A stretch of 34,001 nucleotides of DNA, taken from NCBI GenBank assembly GCA_003164955.1, contig PLRW01000043.1, positions 8,310 through 42,310 of the forward strand, given 5' to 3'. The translations under genes were made by a program, and so were the position numbers. This document shows, piece by piece, positions 14,709-22,537 of this stretch. The notes beneath the pieces were generated by a model. That model saw only the letters and a list, made by a program, of their open reading frames with translations, had not been told where the DNA came from and ran no database searches. The DNA is from Actinomycetota bacterium. GTDB taxonomy: Bacteria > Actinomycetota > Actinomycetes > Streptosporangiales > Streptosporangiaceae. Numbering within the stretch: the stretch's first letter is position 1; each line of letters opens with the position of its first letter.

Positions 14709-15725
14709 ATGGCGCTGCACCGGCTCACCCGGATCACGATCGGGGTCCCCAACGTCGAGGAAACCGCTGGTTACTACGCCGAGTTCGGCCTGGGCCAGCT
14801 GCCCGGCCGGGCCGCGGGCGAGGCCGCCTCCCTCGCGGATCAGGCCACCTCCGCCGGCACTTCCCCCGGTGGGCAGGCTGACTCGGCGGGCGACCAGGGG
14901 TACAGCTTCACGACCGGCGACGGCGGCGAGCAGATGCGGCTGGTGCCGGCCGCCCGGCGCCGGCTGGTCGAGCTGCGCGTCGGCGCGGACGACCCGGACG
15001 ACATCGAACGGGTCGCCGCCTCCCTCGCGAGGCTGGATATCGCAGCGATGAGGACATTGGCGGGAGTGCGCGCGTACGACCCGGGTACCGAGGTGACGGT
15101 CGTCGTCGAGGTCGCCGACCGCATCGTGCAGGCTGACACCCCTCCCCCGCCCTACAACACGCCGGGGCACATCGCCCGGCCCGACGCCCGCGCGCCCGGC
15201 GTGCTGCGCGAGAACCGGGTGCAGCCGCGCAAGCTCGGGCACGTGGTGCTCGGCTCGACCGACCAGGCCGGCTCGCAGCGGCTGTTCACCGAGGGCCTCG
15301 GCTTCAAGATCAGCGACACCGTGCCCGGGCTCGCCGCGTTCATGCGCTGCTCCACCGACCACCACAACGTGCTCGTCCAGCAGGCGCCGCTGGCCTTCCT
15401 GCACCACACGTCGTGGCAGGTCAACGACGTCGACGAGGTGGGCCGCGGGGCCACGATGATGCTGGAGAAGGACCCGGCGCGGCACGTGTGGGGGCTGGGC
15501 CGCCACCACGTCGGATCGAACTTCTTCTGGTATCTGCGCGACCCGGCCGGGAACTTCTCCGAGTACTACTCCGACCTGGACTGCATCGTCGACGACGCAC
15601 TGTGGACCCCGCGCACCTGGGAAGGCGCGCGCGGCCTGTACAACTGGGGGCCGCCCCCGCCGCCGTCGTTCCTGGCCCCCGAGGACCTGGCCGGCCTGAT
15701 GACCGGCGTGCACGGGGCGAGCTGA
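14709..15725 (+). CDS. Two-domain VOC extradiol dioxygenase A
   Basis: 338 residues. Two VOC repeats: an N-terminal domain (ITIGVPNVEETAGYYAEFGLG) interrupted by a ~30-residue Ala/Ser/Gly insertion at about 36-62, and a C-terminal catalytic domain. Iron ligands of type I extradiol dioxygenases are placed as expected: His178 (KLGHVVLGS), His233 (LHHTSWQV) and Glu285 (NFSEYYSD). FMRCSTDHHN around 211-220 holds the His that acts as acid-base in this family. The reaction would be oxygen-dependent meta cleavage of a catechol-like substrate. It sits between FAH2 and FMO A with a one-base overlap to the latter. It shares the FMRCS-DHH motif and ligand spacing with the copy at 24825. Confidence 0.85.
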   Translation: MALHRLTRITIGVPNVEETAGYYAEFGLGQLPGRAAGEAASLADQATSAGTSPGGQADSAGDQGYSFTTGDGGEQMRLVPAARRRLVELRVGADDPDDIERVAASLARLDIAAMRTLAGVRAYDPGTEVTVVVEVADRIVQADTPPPPYNTPGHIARPDARAPGVLRENRVQPRKLGHVVLGSTDQAGSQRLFTEGLGFKISDTVPGLAAFMRCSTDHHNVLVQQAPLAFLHHTSWQVNDVDEVGRGATMMLEKDPARHVWGLGRHHVGSNFFWYLRDPAGNFSEYYSDLDCIVDDALWTPRTWEGARGLYNWGPPPPPSFLAPEDLAGLMTGVHGAS

Positions 15726-17404
15726 TGCCGGCCTTCGGGTCAGCTGGCACCGACTGCGATGTCCTGGTCATCGGGTACGGGCCGGTCGGCCAGATGCTGA
15801 CGATCATGCTGGCCCAGTACGGGTACCGGGTCAGTGTGGCCGAACGGTGGGCCGAGGCCTATCCGCGCCCGCGGGCGGTGCACTACGACGACGAGATCGC
15901 GCGGGTGTTCGCCGCCGCCGGGGTCGGCGAACAGGTCGCCGCGATCAGCCAGCCGTCCGGTGAATACGACTGGCGCAACGCCGACGGCCGCACGCTGCTC
16001 CACTTCGACTGGAGCTCCGCCGGGCCGGGCGGATGGCCGGCCGCCAACATGTTCTCCCAGCCCCGGCTGGAAGCCGTGCTGGCCGCGAAGGCCGAGTCGT
16101 TCCCCACGATTGGCGTGCAGCGCGGCTGGCAGGCGATGATGATCGAGGATTGCGGCGATCACGTGGTGACGCTGGCCCGTGACGCCTTCGGTGCGGAGCA
16201 CCTGATCCGGGCCCGCTACGTGGTCGGCTGCGACGGCGCGAACAGCTTCGTCCGCGAGCACATGGGCACCGGCCTGACCGACCTCGGCTTCTTCTACGAC
16301 TGGCTGATCCTCGACGTCATCCCGCACGAGGAACGCGAGTGGCGGCCGTTCAACCTGCAGATGTGCGACCCGCGCCGGCCCACCACGGTCGTTTCCGGCG
16401 GCCCGGGCCGGCGGCGCTGGGAGTTCATGCGGCTGCCGAACGAGACCATCGAGGAGCTCAACAACGAGCAGACGGCGTGGCGGCTGCTGGAACCGTGGAA
16501 CCTGACGCCGGGCAACGCGGACCTGGAGCGGCACACCGTCTACACGTTCCAGGCGCGCTGGGCCGACCGCTGGCGGGACGGGCGGGTCCTCATCGCCGGC
16601 GACGCGGCGCACCTGATGCCGCCGTTCGCCGGGCAGGGCATGTGCTCCGGCATCCGGGACGCCGCCAACCTGGCCTGGAAGCTGGACCTGGTGCTCTCCG
16701 GCCGGTCGTCCGATCGGCTGCTGGACACCTACGCCTCGGAACGTTCGGCGCATATCCAGAACGCGATCGGGATGTCCGTCGAGCTGGGGAACGTGATCTG
16801 CCTGACCGACCCGGCCGCGGTCGCCGCGCGGGACGAGGTCATGCTCAGGGCCGAGGGGCGACCCGAGCTCGCGCTGCCGCCGATTCCGCCGCCGGTACTG
16901 GGGCCCGGCGTGCTGTCCACGTCGGCCGACGGTTCGCCGGTGGGCGTGGCCGGCCAGCTAAGCCCGCAGGGGCGGGTCGCCTCGGCGTCCGGGGCGGTGG
17001 GGCGGTTCGACCAGATGATCGGGACCGGGTTCGTGGTGGCCAGCACCGTGGACCTGTCCGCCGTGCTGAGTTCGGAGCTGCGGGCCTCGCTGGAGCGGAT
17101 CGGCTCGCATGTGGTCCGTTTCGTGGCGCCTGGTGAGCCGGCGGAGGAGGGCGCGGCGGCCGGGGCCGGCCCGTCCGGGGCCGACCCGTCCGGGGTCGGC
17201 CCGTCCGGGGCTGGCACAGCGAAGGTCGCGGTGGACGTGGACGGCTTCTACCTGCCGTGGCTGCGAGAGGCTGGCTACGAGGTGATCGTGGTCCGCCCGG
17301 ACTTCTACTTCTTCGGTGCGGTACCGACCTCGGCCGAGTTGCCCGCCCTGCTGGCGGAACTGTTCACCAAGGTCGGCCTCACCCGGGAGCCCGTCGCGAG
17401 CTGA
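15725..17404 (+). CDS. FAD-dependent aromatic monooxygenase A (MhpA/phenol hydroxylase-like)
   Basis: 559 residues from ATG 15725, overlapping the dioxygenase stop by one base (TGATG). FAD motifs: VLVIGYGPVGQML (GxGxxG, residues ~14-27), GCDGANSFVR (DG motif), and VLIAGDAAHLMPPFAGQGMCSGIRD (GD motif). This is class A flavoprotein hydroxylase order. The C-terminal ~130 residues form the thioredoxin-like domain seen in phenol and 3-(3-hydroxyphenyl)propionate hydroxylases (FYLPWLREAGYEVIVVRPDFY), joined by a repeat-expanded Gly/Pro/Ser linker. It should hydroxylate an aromatic ring ortho to a hydroxyl using NAD(P)H, making the diol for the adjacent ring-cleaving enzyme. Confidence 0.88.
   Translation: MPAFGSAGTDCDVLVIGYGPVGQMLTIMLAQYGYRVSVAERWAEAYPRPRAVHYDDEIARVFAAAGVGEQVAAISQPSGEYDWRNADGRTLLHFDWSSAGPGGWPAANMFSQPRLEAVLAAKAESFPTIGVQRGWQAMMIEDCGDHVVTLARDAFGAEHLIRARYVVGCDGANSFVREHMGTGLTDLGFFYDWLILDVIPHEEREWRPFNLQMCDPRRPTTVVSGGPGRRRWEFMRLPNETIEELNNEQTAWRLLEPWNLTPGNADLERHTVYTFQARWADRWRDGRVLIAGDAAHLMPPFAGQGMCSGIRDAANLAWKLDLVLSGRSSDRLLDTYASERSAHIQNAIGMSVELGNVICLTDPAAVAARDEVMLRAEGRPELALPPIPPPVLGPGVLSTSADGSPVGVAGQLSPQGRVASASGAVGRFDQMIGTGFVVASTVDLSAVLSSELRASLERIGSHVVRFVAPGEPAEEGAAAGAGPSGADPSGVGPSGAGTAKVAVDVDGFYLPWLREAGYEVIVVRPDFYFFGAVPTSAELPALLAELFTKVGLTREPVAS
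17162..17206 (+). repeat. 15-nt tandem repeat in monooxygenase A linker
   Basis: Three 15-nt units close to GGGGCCGGCCCGTCC (17162-17176, 17177-17191, 17192-17206), encoding G-A-G-P-S-like pentapeptides between the FAD part and the thioredoxin-like C-terminal domain. Confidence 0.85.
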
Positions 17405-17558
17405 GTCTGTTTGCTCACTTGTCTCCCTACCGGATGGGGCGTAGCGTCCGGGGCAGTGAGGTGTACTGGGAGGCCGGCGACCACTCGATGCATCACCCCT
17501 ACCAGGCCGAGCACGGACGGATCAGCCATCCTCCGGCAACAGCGCCGGCCGCGGCGCC

Positions 17559-18275
17559 ATGAACCGAACCGGCCACAAGGTCGCCATCATCACCGGAGGC
17601 TCCCAGGGCATCGGCGCCAGCCTGGTCGCGGCCTACCGGCAGCAAGGCTGGGGAGTGGTGGCCAACGCCCGCACGATCAAGCCCGCAAGGGACTCTGACG
17701 TGCTCACCGTCGACGGCGACATCGCCGAGCCCGCCACCACCGACCGGATCATCAGCGGTGCGCTGGAGCGGTTCGGGCGCATCGACACCCTCGTCAACAA
17801 CGCCGGCGTCTTCATCTCCAAGCCGTTCACCGACTACACCGCCGAGGACTACGCCTTCGTGGTCGGCGTCAACCTCACCGGATTCTTCCAGCTGACCCAG
17901 CGCGCCATCGCCGAGATGCTCAAGGGCGGCGGCGGCCACGTCGTCAACATCACGACGACCCTCGTCGACTATGCGAGCTCCGGCGCGCCGTCCGCCCTGA
18001 CCTCACTGACCAAGGGCGGCCTCGCCGCGGCCACCAGGTCACTGGCCGTCGAGTTCGCCTCCCGCGGCATCCGGGTCAACGCCGTCTCGCCCGGCATCAT
18101 CCAGACGCCGATGCACCCGGCGGACAGCTACGACGGACTCGGTGACCAGCTTCCCCCGCTCGGGCGAGTCGGCCAGATCAGCGACATCGTCGACGGCATC
18201 CTGTTCCTGGAGGCATCGCCGTACATCACCGGGGAGATCCTGCACATCGACGGCGGCCAGATCGCCGGTCATTGA
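17559..18275 (+). CDS. Short-chain dehydrogenase/reductase-like protein with altered active site
   Basis: 238 residues. Rossmann cofactor motif TGGSQGIG (residues 12-19), VNNAG near residue 80, and RVNAVSPGIIQTPMH after the active site identify the SDR family. The catalytic YxxxK is changed: Lys152 is kept in SLTKGG but Thr148 stands where Tyr should be, and NITTT replaces the usual catalytic Ser. A branch of SDRs with this SALxSLTKGG pattern exists, so it may be a true but unusual enzyme. It begins 155 bases after monooxygenase A with no obvious ribosome site, so it may be a separate unit. No substrate can be named. Confidence 0.85.
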   Translation: MNRTGHKVAIITGGSQGIGASLVAAYRQQGWGVVANARTIKPARDSDVLTVDGDIAEPATTDRIISGALERFGRIDTLVNNAGVFISKPFTDYTAEDYAFVVGVNLTGFFQLTQRAIAEMLKGGGGHVVNITTTLVDYASSGAPSALTSLTKGGLAAATRSLAVEFASRGIRVNAVSPGIIQTPMHPADSYDGLGDQLPPLGRVGQISDIVDGILFLEASPYITGEILHIDGGQIAGH

Positions 18276-18710
18276 TCCGGGGTCCCCGGCCACAACGCGG
18301 GACCGGGCCTGGTATCTCCCCGGGTACGCCAACAGGTCCGAATCCCTGACCGACTGCCGGAACATGCCGGAGCCGAGGTTGGCCGGGTCACTTCCGTTCG
18401 TATAGTCAACGGCGAGGTCGCGTACGGCACCCTCGGTGCCCGCATTCTTACGCCAATCCCGGACATATCCATGGAACATGGGAAATTACTTATCCAGGCG
18501 CGGATGAGTGGCCTTATCCAGAAATATATCCGCAAAGGAAATCGGTGCGCTGATCCCGTGCTGGTAAATTTCCTGTCACGCTCACTGGACATTCACTGGG
18601 GGGCCTATATTGAACGAGACGTCCCGCGGGCCGCTTTCGCAGCGAAGCATTTCCGCCGCCGGGCCAGATGGTCCTGGGGCTGGCTCGGGCAATAAGGAAA
18701 GGCATGACTC
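18276..18710 (+). other. Intergenic region before the truncated secreted gene
   Basis: 435 bases without a supported gene. CCGGGGTCCCCGG (18277-18289) just after the SDR stop is a self-complementary stretch without a loop. The right half is relatively AT-rich (around 18480-18610) and ends with AAGGAAAGG, the likely ribosome site for the gene at 18711. No firm promoter hexamers were found. Confidence 0.5.
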
Positions 18711-19013
18711 ATGCACAGGCATTTCACCCGCGCGTTCTGTGCCGCGGCAGCGGCCTTCGCGCTCAGCACCGCCGGCCCCGCGGGCGCGGCGCTGGCCGCG
18801 CCATCGGCGACGGCAGCATCGTTCAGCGGCCGCCTGCACGGTGCGGCGGCCACCTCCGCCAGCGGCGTCTGGGCGGTCCGCCTCAACCCGAGCGGGATGC
18901 CGATCCTGCACTGGAACGGTACCGTCTGGACGCAGACGGTCACCCCTTCGCCCGGCTTCCTCATCAGCGTGGCGGAATGCCAAGGATATTCAGCAGGTCA
19001 CCGAAATCCGTGA
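18711..19013 (+). pseudogene. Truncated secreted protein, N-terminal fragment
   Basis: 100 residues. The N-terminus is a clear signal peptide (MHRHFTRAFCAAAAAFALSTAGPAGAALA). After it comes one unit resembling an actinobacterial repeat family with WAV...PxILHWNGTxWxQ blocks (SASGVWAVRLNPSGMPILHWNGTVW), which normally recurs several times in a secreted beta-propeller-like protein. Here only one unit is present: after SPGFLISVA the sequence changes character (ECQGYSAGHRNP) and stops, inside the 3' end of the convergent HAD gene, overlapping it by 50 bases. I read it as a gene whose rest was replaced by the HAD segment. A short intact secreted protein is possible but less likely. Confidence 0.55.
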
Positions 19014-19704
19014 TCGTGTAGTCGGGCACGCAGTCCCGGTACACCTTCGTGCCCTGATCGGAATCGAACATCACGGTCTTCAGGCCGGCCTCCCGCGCTC
19101 CGAAGATGTCACGGTGCATGTGGTTGCCGACATACACCGCGTTCCCGGCCGGCACTCCCACGCTGTCGAGCGCCAGCTGAAAAAGCCGCCGGTCCGGCTT
19201 GCGGTAGCCATGGTCGCCCGAAATGACGATCGGGTCGAAGTAGCCGAGCAGGCCGACCCGGTGCAGTTCGCCGCGCACATACGCGCTCTGCGCATCGGTG
19301 ACGAGCGCGAGCGGGTAACGCCCGCGCAGAACGTCGAGCACTTCTCGCACGTTCGGGTAGAGCCTCAGCCGATGACGCGAGATACCACGGGACATCTCGG
19401 CCAGAAACAGCGGCATCTGGTCAAGTTTCGCGGCGGGCAGCGTGCGGGTGAAATCGGTCAGGTGACCGTGAATGATCCTCTGCCAGATGGCGACGGCATC
19501 GAATTCGGGATACTTCTCCGGACTCGCTCGCTGCTGCTCCTTCATGATCCGGAAGTACAGCTCCCGGACCTGCTCCCGGCACAGGTCGATCCCCTGATAC
19601 GTGAGGAAGTGCGCTGCGGACCGGAAAATCTGATCCATGCCGTCTTCGGTCTCGATCCTGACCAGGGTGCCGTTCACGTCGAAGACGACCGCCTGAATGT
19701 CCAT
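18964..19704 (-). CDS. HAD-superfamily hydrolase
   Basis: 246 residues from ATG 19704. HAD motifs: I, VVFDVNGTLV (Asp9, with Asn11 in place of the second Asp and Thr13); II, ALVTDAQ; III, GYRKPDRRLF (Lys); IV, YVGNHMHRDIFGAREAGL. A helical cap lies between motifs I and II, as in subfamily I phosphatases. The second Asp of DxDxT is the acid-base for phosphatase turnover, so Asn there may mean a changed or weak activity; haloacid dehalogenase-type members also differ at this position. Length is normal for the family. Its 3' end overlaps the truncated secreted gene, suggesting a rearrangement boundary near 18970. Confidence 0.85.
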   Translation of the reverse strand: MDIQAVVFDVNGTLVRIETEDGMDQIFRSAAHFLTYQGIDLCREQVRELYFRIMKEQQRASPEKYPEFDAVAIWQRIIHGHLTDFTRTLPAAKLDQMPLFLAEMSRGISRHRLRLYPNVREVLDVLRGRYPLALVTDAQSAYVRGELHRVGLLGYFDPIVISGDHGYRKPDRRLFQLALDSVGVPAGNAVYVGNHMHRDIFGAREAGLKTVMFDSDQGTKVYRDCVPDYTITDFGDLLNILGIPPR

Positions 19705-19754
19705 GCTCTGGTGTTAGCACGCCCCAGGCCAGGCTGCGTAGTCGCTCCCGGCGC

Positions 19755-19952
19755 TCAACCGGCGCGAAGCAGCCTCTTCGCCCCTCGGACCAGCTTCTCG
19801 CCATAGTCCGGGCCGATGTAGTCGTTTCGCGCGATCCGCAGCAGGTTGAGCGCCATGTAGTACGGCGCGCGTGCGCTGATCGACTCGAAGGTGCGCTGGC
19901 TGACGGTCAGCCTGGTCGACCCCGACAGATTCGTCGCGGCCCTCGGGGGCAA
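19755..19952 (-). CDS. Short reading frame of unknown origin, possible gene fragment
   Basis: 65 residues if started at the TTG at 19952. It reads STRLTVSQRTFESISARAP, then YYMALNLLRIARNDYIGPDYG and a basic end KLVRGAKRLL. It looks like the C-terminal end of a larger protein rather than a complete one, and no family is recognised. It lies 50 bases upstream of the HAD gene on the same strand, so it may be a remnant of a former neighbour. Confidence that it is expressed is low. Confidence 0.3.
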   Translation of the reverse strand: MPPRAATNLSGSTRLTVSQRTFESISARAPYYMALNLLRIARNDYIGPDYGEKLVRGAKRLLRAG

Positions 19953-20027
19953 CGTAGCCGCGGGTTACTGATAAGGCCTGGTGCCGCGGTCTGTTTGGGC
20001 CGAGCCCGGTCCAAAGAATCCCCTGGA

Positions 20028-20288
20028 CTACGAGTCCACGGGAGGGTCGGCCCGGTCGTCGGTGAGGTCGGCCAGCAGATCGAGGACCTCCTCCGGGGAG
20101 AGGTCCTCCAGTTCGGCGGCGAACTCGGGCGGGACGATCGCGGCCAGGCGCTGCCCGTCCTCGGTCAGGTAGATGATCTGGCCCCGGGCCGCGGCACGGG
20201 CCACGGCGGCGATTTCGCGAGGGGCCTCATCCAGCGGGATCTCGCGCACGAACCGAATGTACGCCGCGTCACCGCGTGCGGCGGGCAC
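20028..20288 (-). CDS. Orphan Phd/YefM-like antitoxin
   Basis: 86 residues from GTG 20288. The N-terminal half has the prevent-host-death pattern: REIAAVARAAARGQIIYLTEDGQRLAAIVPPEFAAELE, a short helix then two strands ending in a hydrophobic V-P-P turn. The acidic C-terminus (LSPEEVLDLLADLTDDRAD) resembles the disordered toxin-binding tail of such antitoxins. No PIN, RelE or Fic toxin gene is next to it, so it may be an orphan or have another role. It lies 36 bases downstream of amidohydrolase B on the same strand. No good ribosome site was seen before the GTG, so the start is uncertain. Confidence 0.6.
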   Translation of the reverse strand: MPAARGDAAYIRFVREIPLDEAPREIAAVARAAARGQIIYLTEDGQRLAAIVPPEFAAELEDLSPEEVLDLLADLTDDRADPPVDS

Positions 20289-20324
20289 CGGGCCCGGTCA
20301 GCGCCCCCCGGAGGCGGGCGGGGG

Positions 20325-21386
20325 TCAGAGCGACAGCAGGCGGGCGGCGGTGCCGCCCACGATGGCGTCGCGGTCGGCGGCGGGGAGGCCGATCGCGTCG
20401 ACGCGCGCCACGGGGTCGGTGACGCCCATGTCGAAGGGGTAGTCGGTGCCGAGCAGGACGTGGTCCGCGCCGGCGATGGAGACCAGGCGGGACAGGGCGT
20501 CGCCGGTGTAGACGAGCGAGTCGAAGTACAGGGCGCCCAGGTATTCGCTGGGCGGGCGGGCCATCAGGCGGCTCTCGGGACGGACCTGATAGGCGTGGTC
20601 GGCGCGGCCGAGGTAGTGCGGGAAGTAGCCGCCGCCGTGCGCGGCGCAGATCCGCAGGGACGGGAAGCGGTCGAGTACGCCGCCGAACACCAGGTGGTGC
20701 AGCGCGACCGTGGTCTCGGCGGGCTGGCCGACGACGTTGCCGAGGTAGCCGAGGGCCAGCCGGGAGCCCAGGGTGCAGCCCCAGGGGTGGATGAACAGGA
20801 ACGAGCCGAGTTCCTCGGCGGCCGCCCAGAACGGGTCCAGCGCCGGGTCGGAAAGGTCACCGCCGGGCACGCTGGTGGAGATCTCCGCGCCGCGCATGCC
20901 CAGCTCGGTATGGGCCATCCGCAGCTGGTCGGCGGCGAGCTCGGGGTGCTGGAGCGCCACCGTGGCCAGGCCGACCAGGCGGTCCGGCTTTTCCGCGACG
21001 GCCGCCGCAATGTGCTCGTTGGCGGCGGCGACGATGTCGTTGGCCAGGGGCGCGTCGGCCCAGTAGTGGTACAGCGTCGGCACGACGCTGATCGCGTGGA
21101 TGTCCACGCCGGAGGCGTCCATCTGGGCCAGCCGGGTGCTCAGATCGTCGAGCAGCGGCCGGTAGCTCGTCGTCATCAGCTCGATGTTGCGGTGGATCGA
21201 TCCGGCGCCGAACGTCGCGAACTGCGCGGCCTGCTCGGCGGCCAGGCCGGGCTGATCCTGAACCAGGCCGTAGACGGCGGGCACGTCGACGTGCGCGTGG
21301 ACGTCGATGACTGTGCTGGCCCGGGGGGACGACCCCCCGGAACCCCCCGGTGCGGCTTCGCCGCGGGGCCCCGAGCTGGTACTCAT
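20325..21386 (-). CDS. ACMSD-type amidohydrolase B (PF04909-like)
   Basis: 353 residues from ATG 21386, which overlaps the FAH3 stop by four bases (ATGA). Metal and substrate motifs in order: VIDVHAHVDVP (His30, His32), SFLFIHPWGCTLG (His), CAAHGGGYFPHYLGRADHAY (His), and VLLGTDYPFDMG (Asp). These place it in the ACMSD/5-carboxyvanillate decarboxylase superfamily. The first ~20 residues are a Gly/Ser-rich leader. It is the block 3 counterpart of amidohydrolase A, but the two are not close in sequence. In this setting it probably removes a carboxylate before or after ring cleavage. Confidence 0.87.
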   Translation of the reverse strand: MSTSSGPRGEAAPGGSGGSSPRASTVIDVHAHVDVPAVYGLVQDQPGLAAEQAAQFATFGAGSIHRNIELMTTSYRPLLDDLSTRLAQMDASGVDIHAISVVPTLYHYWADAPLANDIVAAANEHIAAAVAEKPDRLVGLATVALQHPELAADQLRMAHTELGMRGAEISTSVPGGDLSDPALDPFWAAAEELGSFLFIHPWGCTLGSRLALGYLGNVVGQPAETTVALHHLVFGGVLDRFPSLRICAAHGGGYFPHYLGRADHAYQVRPESRLMARPPSEYLGALYFDSLVYTGDALSRLVSIAGADHVLLGTDYPFDMGVTDPVARVDAIGLPAADRDAIVGGTAARLLSL

Positions 21387-22438
21387 GGGCGGACACACCG
21401 GTTGCGCTGTACACCCAGGCCGGTGATCGTGGACTCCATCACGTCGCCCTCGCGCAGGTAACGGCCGTAGTGCGCGCCGTTGCCCGCGGGCGAGCCGGTC
21501 AGCAGCAGGTCGCCCGGGCGCAGCGGGGTGATGGACGAGACGTGCGCGATGAGCTCGGCGATCCCGAAGATCATGTCGGCGGTGGTCTCGTCCTGCATGG
21601 TCTCGCCGTTCAGCTTCAGCGTGATCCGCAGGTCCATCGGTTCGGGCACGAACGGCGCGGGGACCAGCCACGGGCCGAGGGGCAGGAACGTCGGCGAGTT
21701 CTTGCCCGCCAGCCAGTCGGTGCCCAGACCGGGCATGTCCGGGCGGAACACCCGGTCGCGGGTCGTGATGTCGTTGACGATCGTGTACCCGGCGACGTGC
21801 CCGAGCGCCTCGTCCCGGCTGACCTGGTACGCCTCGGTGCCGATGACCACGCCGAGCTCCAGCTCCCAGTCGTGCCGGGCCCCGATGGCGGGCAGGATCA
21901 CGTCGTCACGGGGACCGCACACCGCCGACGGCAGGCCGACGAACACGTACGGGGTGCCGTGTTCCGCGCGTTCCGTCATCAGCGCGGTGGACTCGCGCAA
22001 TGTCCGTTCCGGATCATCATCGCCCTTCTCCGCGGCGGCGGCCACCATGAGCTGGACGACGTGGGTCTTGTAGTTCGCGCCGCTCTGGAAGATCTGCCCC
22101 GGCCGGAACGGCGCGAGCGGGGTGAGCTCTCCGGCGCTGCGGACCGCGTCCGCCCGGTGCTGGCCCGCAGCCCCGGACTGGCCCGCCCGGCCGGCCACAT
22201 CGGGCTGGCTGGCCACATCGGGCTGGCTGGCCATGAAGTCGTCAACGGCGGCGCCGAGAAGTTTCTCGTTCGACGGCCAGGCCATCAGAAGCGATTCGAT
22301 GCCGGTCGCAGCGGGATGCAGCGCGGCCAGCGGAACCACGTCGGGGCCGATCACGACCCCGCAGAAGTCGTCCCCGGCACTCCCCCGGAATCGTCCCAGC
22401 GCGTATGGCGTGCCAGCCGGCATTCGCATCCCCGTCAT
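21383..22438 (-). CDS. Fumarylacetoacetate hydrolase family protein (FAH3)
   Basis: About 351 residues if ATG 22438 is used; ATG 22423, with ACGGGGA before it, is an equally good start, and a longer frame to 22504 is unlikely. FAH motifs: IFQSGANYKTHVVQ (His and neighbouring residues), HDWELELGVVIG (two Glu metal ligands), YTIVNDITTRDRV (Asp), GKNSPTFLPLGPW and LLLTGSPAGNG. The N-terminal domain holds a ~35-residue Gln/Ala/Gly insertion with an 18-nt tandem repeat. Its stop overlaps amidohydrolase B, so the two are coupled, and the LysR gene lies ~100 bases upstream on the same strand. It probably processes the product of dioxygenase B. Confidence 0.87.
   Translation of the reverse strand: MTGMRMPAGTPYALGRFRGSAGDDFCGVVIGPDVVPLAALHPAATGIESLLMAWPSNEKLLGAAVDDFMASQPDVASQPDVAGRAGQSGAAGQHRADAVRSAGELTPLAPFRPGQIFQSGANYKTHVVQLMVAAAAEKGDDDPERTLRESTALMTERAEHGTPYVFVGLPSAVCGPRDDVILPAIGARHDWELELGVVIGTEAYQVSRDEALGHVAGYTIVNDITTRDRVFRPDMPGLGTDWLAGKNSPTFLPLGPWLVPAPFVPEPMDLRITLKLNGETMQDETTADMIFGIAELIAHVSSITPLRPGDLLLTGSPAGNGAHYGRYLREGDVMESTITGLGVQRNRCVRP
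22193..22228 (-). repeat. 18-nt tandem duplication in FAH3
   Basis: Two identical 18-nt units (GGCCACATCGGGCTGGCT, plus strand) and a partial third. They encode A-S-Q-P-D-V twice in a non-conserved insertion of FAH3. Confidence 0.85.
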
Positions 22439-22537
22439 CAGTGATCGTTTCGCTGCCGCTACTGATCCTAGGGAGGGCCTGCCGCGACGGGAACGGCGTC
22501 TCATGGATGAAGCTCATCGACGCGGTCGATAACGAGG

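Noticed and set aside
17405..17558. Small gene between monooxygenase A and the SDR.
   Set aside because: Frames there have no ribosome site or family features; best read as a spacer.
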